NCBI GenBank assembly: GCA_009991425.1
Contig: JAACWH010000034.1
Coordinates: 51,764 to 115,763 of the forward strand
DNA: 64,000 nt
Direction: 5' to 3'
From: Leptospira sp.
GTDB taxonomy: Bacteria > Spirochaetota > Leptospiria > Leptospirales > Leptospiraceae
Made by a program: the position numbers and the translations under genes. Below the pieces are notes generated by a model. That model saw only the letters and a list, made by a program, of their open reading frames with translations. It was not told the origin of the DNA and made no database searches. Shown piece by piece: positions 61,327 to 64,000 of the stretch (position 1 is the first letter of the stretch; the number at the start of each line of letters is the position of its first letter).

Positions 61327-62112
61327 GTGAACGAAATCCTTTTTACTGTAAAAGAAAAAATTGCTTATTTGCAATTCAATAGACCTGAAGCAAGGAATGC
61401 AATCTCTCGAAACCTGCTCCATGAATTTTCTCAGCAAATTAAAAATCTCGAGGCGCCCGAAATTTACAAAACCATACGAGCCTTAGTGCTGCAAGGAAAA
61501 GGTGGACTTTCATTTTGCTCAGGAGCCGACCTTAAAGAACGAGCTGTAATGAGCGAGGCAGAAATCTGGCAGTTTTTGGATCAATTTCGTGGTGTTTTAC
61601 TAAAGCTAGAAGGACTTTCTATTCCAACGATTGCTGCCATTGATGGAATAGCTTTAGGTGGAGGTCTTGAAATAGCACTCGCCTGTGATATTCGCATTTG
61701 CTCTTCGAAATCCATACTGGGTCTGCCAGAGACAAAACTTGGCATCATACCAGGTGCAGGTGGTACTCAAAGATTGCCGCGCTTAATAGGCGAATCTAGA
61801 GCCAAGGATCTTATTTTTACAGGCAGAAGGATCGAATCGCTTACCGCAAAAGAACTTGGTTTAGTGAATCATATTTTCTCAGAAGAAAATTTCGAGCAAG
61901 ATCTTGAACAATATGTCCAGGAAATTATTCTTTCTGCACCGATCTCACTTGCGATGGCTAAACAAGCAATCCAAGAAGGCATGGAGCAGGAGCTAGAAAA
62001 AGGACTCGACTTAGAGCGTTTCTACTACAAATCTACTATCAATACAAAAGATAGAGCGGAAGCTCTAGTTGCCTTTCGGGAAAAACGAAAGCCCTTATTT
62101 ACAGGAGAATAA
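61327..62112 (+). CDS. Enoyl-CoA hydratase/isomerase family protein
   Basis: This 261-residue crotonase-fold enzyme starts with GTG. Oxyanion-hole segments are FCSGADLKERA and AIDGIALGGGLEIALACD, and ETKLGIIPGAGGTQRLPRL holds the catalytic glutamate region of hydratases. It hydrates trans-2-enoyl-CoA in beta-oxidation or a related acid pathway. It ends one base before the dcd start, so the two are coupled although their pathways differ. Confidence 0.92.
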   Translation: MNEILFTVKEKIAYLQFNRPEARNAISRNLLHEFSQQIKNLEAPEIYKTIRALVLQGKGGLSFCSGADLKERAVMSEAEIWQFLDQFRGVLLKLEGLSIPTIAAIDGIALGGGLEIALACDIRICSSKSILGLPETKLGIIPGAGGTQRLPRLIGESRAKDLIFTGRRIESLTAKELGLVNHIFSEENFEQDLEQYVQEIILSAPISLAMAKQAIQEGMEQELEKGLDLERFYYKSTINTKDRAEALVAFREKRKPLFTGE

Positions 62113-62113
62113 T

Positions 62114-62635
62114 TTGATACTCACAGGACCTGCTATTCAAGACAGACTTGGCAAAGATATTATCATTGAACCATATGATGAAACGCTACTCAATCCCAAT
62201 TCCTACAATCTCAGACTTCACAATGAACTTTTAGTATACAATCAGTTTCCCTTGGATATGAAGAAGCCCAATCCTGTGGAAAAATTATTGATTCCTGATG
62301 AAGGCTTCCTACTCGAACCAGGAGTTCTCTATCTCGGAAGAACCTTAGAATTTACGGAGACGCATAACCTTGTTCCTATGCTAGAAGGTCGTTCATCTAT
62401 CGGCCGTTTGGGTATGTTTGTCCATATCACTGCGGGGTTTGGTGATGTTGGCTTTAAGGGTTTCTGGACTCTAGAGATCCAAGTCATTCATCCTATGAGA
62501 ATCTATGCAGGCGTCCAAATCTGCCAAATATTCTACCATACAATCGAAGGAAAGGTCAAAGAATACAGCTCTGGAAAATACCAGGCAAACCAAGGAGTCC
62601 AACCTTCTTTGCTGTATAAGGACTTTGAGAAGTAA
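62114..62635 (+). CDS. dcd: dCTP deaminase
   Basis: This 173-residue enzyme begins at TTG (62114), preceded by AGGAG at 62103-62107; an upstream in-frame ATG lies inside the hydratase gene and is not used. MILTGPAIQDRL is the family N-terminus. GRSSIGRLG at 92-100 and HITAGFGDVGFKGFWTLEI with catalytic Glu121 are diagnostic. It deaminates dCTP to dUTP for dTMP synthesis. The residues fit a simple deaminase, but the bifunctional dUTPase type cannot be excluded from sequence alone. Confidence 0.92.
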   Translation: MILTGPAIQDRLGKDIIIEPYDETLLNPNSYNLRLHNELLVYNQFPLDMKKPNPVEKLLIPDEGFLLEPGVLYLGRTLEFTETHNLVPMLEGRSSIGRLGMFVHITAGFGDVGFKGFWTLEIQVIHPMRIYAGVQICQIFYHTIEGKVKEYSSGKYQANQGVQPSLLYKDFEK

Positions 62636-62812
62636 GAAATTCTTTACTTCTCAAATATTTATAACTTTAAGTATCATTTTTCCTTTATTTGGCTTTCAAT
62701 ATTCTGTAATTTATGTGAATGAACTTTAAATTTTTTATACAGGTTAGTAATTTATTGGTCAAAAACTTACTACTAATTTATCTTTTATTATTAAATATTT
62801 AAAAAATTTCTA

Positions 62813-63796
62813 TCACTGTTCAACACATAGCAATAGTTGTGGTCCATTACAAGCCATAGTCCCACCACCTCTTAGCGCAAAAGTAGTATTTTGAGAACCA
62901 TCACCAGTAATTCCTGAGTTTGCTATAGCAGTAATTCCATCTGTCCAATTACTACAATTTCCAGTCGCAGCGGTAGTCCAATTTGTATTCAAACCTGTAA
63001 AATATCGAGATACACCAGTTGTAAAGGATGCTCCTAAGGGAAATGGAAGTAGGCTCTGGGCATTTGTCGTTCCGATAACAATTCCACTACTTCGAGCATA
63101 GTCTACATTGGGAAGAAATACCCAGTCCAATTGTCCGTCACCAGCATTTGCAGTTAGGCTTGCTCTTCGGGTACTATCAACTATCATAGCTTTGTATGAT
63201 CCAGTCGCAGGTTTATTGGCATCACTATTGCATCTAGTATCAGCAGTAGCTGCTGAAGTAAAATCTGTACCTGGTAATAAGTTTACGGCAGTCACGAATG
63301 TTCGTTTATTAAATCGTACATCTAGATTGATTATTGTTGTAGTGTCCCCTTCAGCATTGCTTGCTGTAATCGTATAGGCTGTACTTGCCGATGATCCAAT
63401 TGCAGTTCCTGATAATACTCCTGTAGTGACATCTAAACTTATTCCAGTTGGTAAAGCAGGAACCACTGCATAAGAGACCACTGTTCCTGTTACAGTAGGT
63501 GATAGACTGGGCATAGCAAGATTCACTACTAAAGTGATAGAAGAAGGATTGTAAGAAAGAGCAGATGGTGCTGATGAGGATGCAGTAGGAGCCGGGGAAT
63601 TATTATTATCAGATTCTGAGCCATTAGCATTTTGGCTTAAGAAAATACGCAATAGTCGAGCTAATAAATGGGAATCACTGCTAGGGTCACTAGGATTATT
63701 AAAATCAGGTGGTGAGCAATAGTTGAAAGACAAAACTAAGAGAAGGACCACACTTTTAATAAATAAATAGTTGATTAATTGTAGAAACAATTTCAT
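62813..63796 (-). CDS. DUF1554 lipoprotein with a putative Ig (He_PIG) domain
   Basis: This 327-residue lipoprotein has signal end FNYC (Cys27), an Asn/Ser-rich linker (about 45-78), a He_PIG cadherin-like domain (about 79-160; YAVVPALPTGISLDVTTGVL, then ITASNAEGD), and a DUF1554 domain (about 163-327; KRTFVTAVNLLPGTDFTSAA, CNSDAN, YFTGLNTNWTTA, CSNWTDG, LLLCVEQ). The paralogue at 25108 lacks the Ig-like module. Both are likely surface lipoproteins of Leptospira type. The IS3 end lies 113 bases upstream of its start and could alter its transcription. Confidence 0.88.
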   Translation of the reverse strand: MKLFLQLINYLFIKSVVLLLVLSFNYCSPPDFNNPSDPSSDSHLLARLLRIFLSQNANGSESDNNNSPAPTASSSAPSALSYNPSSITLVVNLAMPSLSPTVTGTVVSYAVVPALPTGISLDVTTGVLSGTAIGSSASTAYTITASNAEGDTTTIINLDVRFNKRTFVTAVNLLPGTDFTSAATADTRCNSDANKPATGSYKAMIVDSTRRASLTANAGDGQLDWVFLPNVDYARSSGIVIGTTNAQSLLPFPLGASFTTGVSRYFTGLNTNWTTAATGNCSNWTDGITAIANSGITGDGSQNTTFALRGGGTMACNGPQLLLCVEQ

Positions 63797-63909
63797 AATT
63801 AAATTAACTTATTTAAATATAATAAATTTATTAAAATGTAAAGAAAGAACTGAGATCATATAAATCTTTTAAAATCAATTAGTCAATTTATTTATACATT
63901 ATTTTACAA

Positions 63910-64000
63910 TGAACTTCCCCCAAGAAACTGGAGACTCATTAAGCAATTAATTTTGCATAATTCATAGGACTGTTAAATCCTAATGTAGAATGTCTTCTCT
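63910..64000 (-). mobile_element. Terminus of an IS3-family insertion sequence (partial)
   Basis: The segment from 63910 begins tgaacttcccccaagaaact, the TGAACT...CCCC pattern of IS3-family ends, and 29 bases inside it the transposase stop codon appears on the minus strand. The rest of the element lies beyond the window, so its other end and any target duplication are not visible. Confidence 0.8.
63939..64000 (-). CDS. IS3-family transposase, C-terminal end (partial)
   Basis: The minus strand from base 64000 to the TAA at 63941-63939 encodes RRHSTLGFNSPMNYAKLIA. This is the near-universal C-terminus of IS3-family OrfB transposases (integrase core, RRHSxLGxxSPxxY). The start and the DDE catalytic residues lie outside the window. 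Whether the copy is intact cannot be seen. Confidence 0.9.
   Translation of the reverse strand, partial: RRHSTLGFNSPMNYAKLIA

Overview
The window reads as chromosomal DNA of a spirochaete of the genus Leptospira, or a very close relative. The evidence is the clearly AT-rich sequence, the many lipoproteins with loose spirochaetal lipoboxes, two DUF1554 lipoproteins, a LruC-domain lipoprotein, a tandem DUF1566 (Lcl-type) lipoprotein, two 7TMR-DISM/SpoIIE-type phosphatases and abundant cyclic-nucleotide signalling. No rRNA, tRNA, CRISPR array or prophage was seen. The only mobile DNA is the terminus of an IS3-family element at the right edge. Species assignment would need a database search.

Layout. 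1-6.4 kb is an accessory, partly decayed stretch: a large repeat-containing lipoprotein running off the left edge, a PlsC-like acyltransferase, a gene-poor kilobase, a CAP/SCP lipoprotein, a frameshifted chemoreceptor fragment, eight perfect copies of an 8-bp repeat, and a hybrid histidine kinase that has lost its ATPase core and most of its receiver domain. 6.4-13.1 kb holds an outer-membrane protein, a metallo-beta-lactamase/double cNMP-binding protein, and an exbB-exbD-exbD-tonB operon that ends in a PstS-like lipoprotein. 13.1-20.7 kb holds a ClC channel, then a retropepsin / 7TM inactive transglutaminase / ATP-grasp operon, a membrane-bound PP2C phosphatase and a thioesterase. 20.7-28.8 kb holds paired YeeE/YedE transporters, a DUF6580 membrane protein, two helical unknowns, an aldo/keto reductase, a DUF1554 lipoprotein, a NarL-type two-component pair and a LruC lipoprotein.

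28.9-36.8 kb is a tight five-gene signalling operon: class III adenylate cyclase, FecR protein, Fn3-like envelope protein, dual-PilZ membrane protein and PP2C phosphatase. 36.9-44.6 kb holds thiolase, a putative outer-membrane protein, PpnP, MazG, a DUF1566 lipoprotein and a MATE exporter. 44.6-54.7 kb is a minus-strand envelope operon: alpha-2-macroglobulin with an intact thioester motif, penicillin-binding protein 1C, an LTA-synthase-like sulfatase and CorA. 54.8-64 kb holds DNA polymerase IV, a FecR lipoprotein, a DUF3347-like lipoprotein with a partner of unknown function, a VOC protein, an IPT/TIG lipoprotein, enoyl-CoA hydratase, dCTP deaminase, a second DUF1554 lipoprotein and the IS3 end.

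Two themes run through the window. One is the cell envelope: surface lipoproteins, TonB energisation, peptidoglycan and A2M. The other is second-messenger and phosphatase signalling: a cAMP maker at 28.9 kb, a cAMP-type receptor at 7.5 kb, PilZ, and two PP2C outputs. The least characterised system is the retropepsin / inactive transglutaminase / ATP-grasp triad at 15.0-18.1 kb. All functional calls rest on motif recognition by eye; no database search was run.
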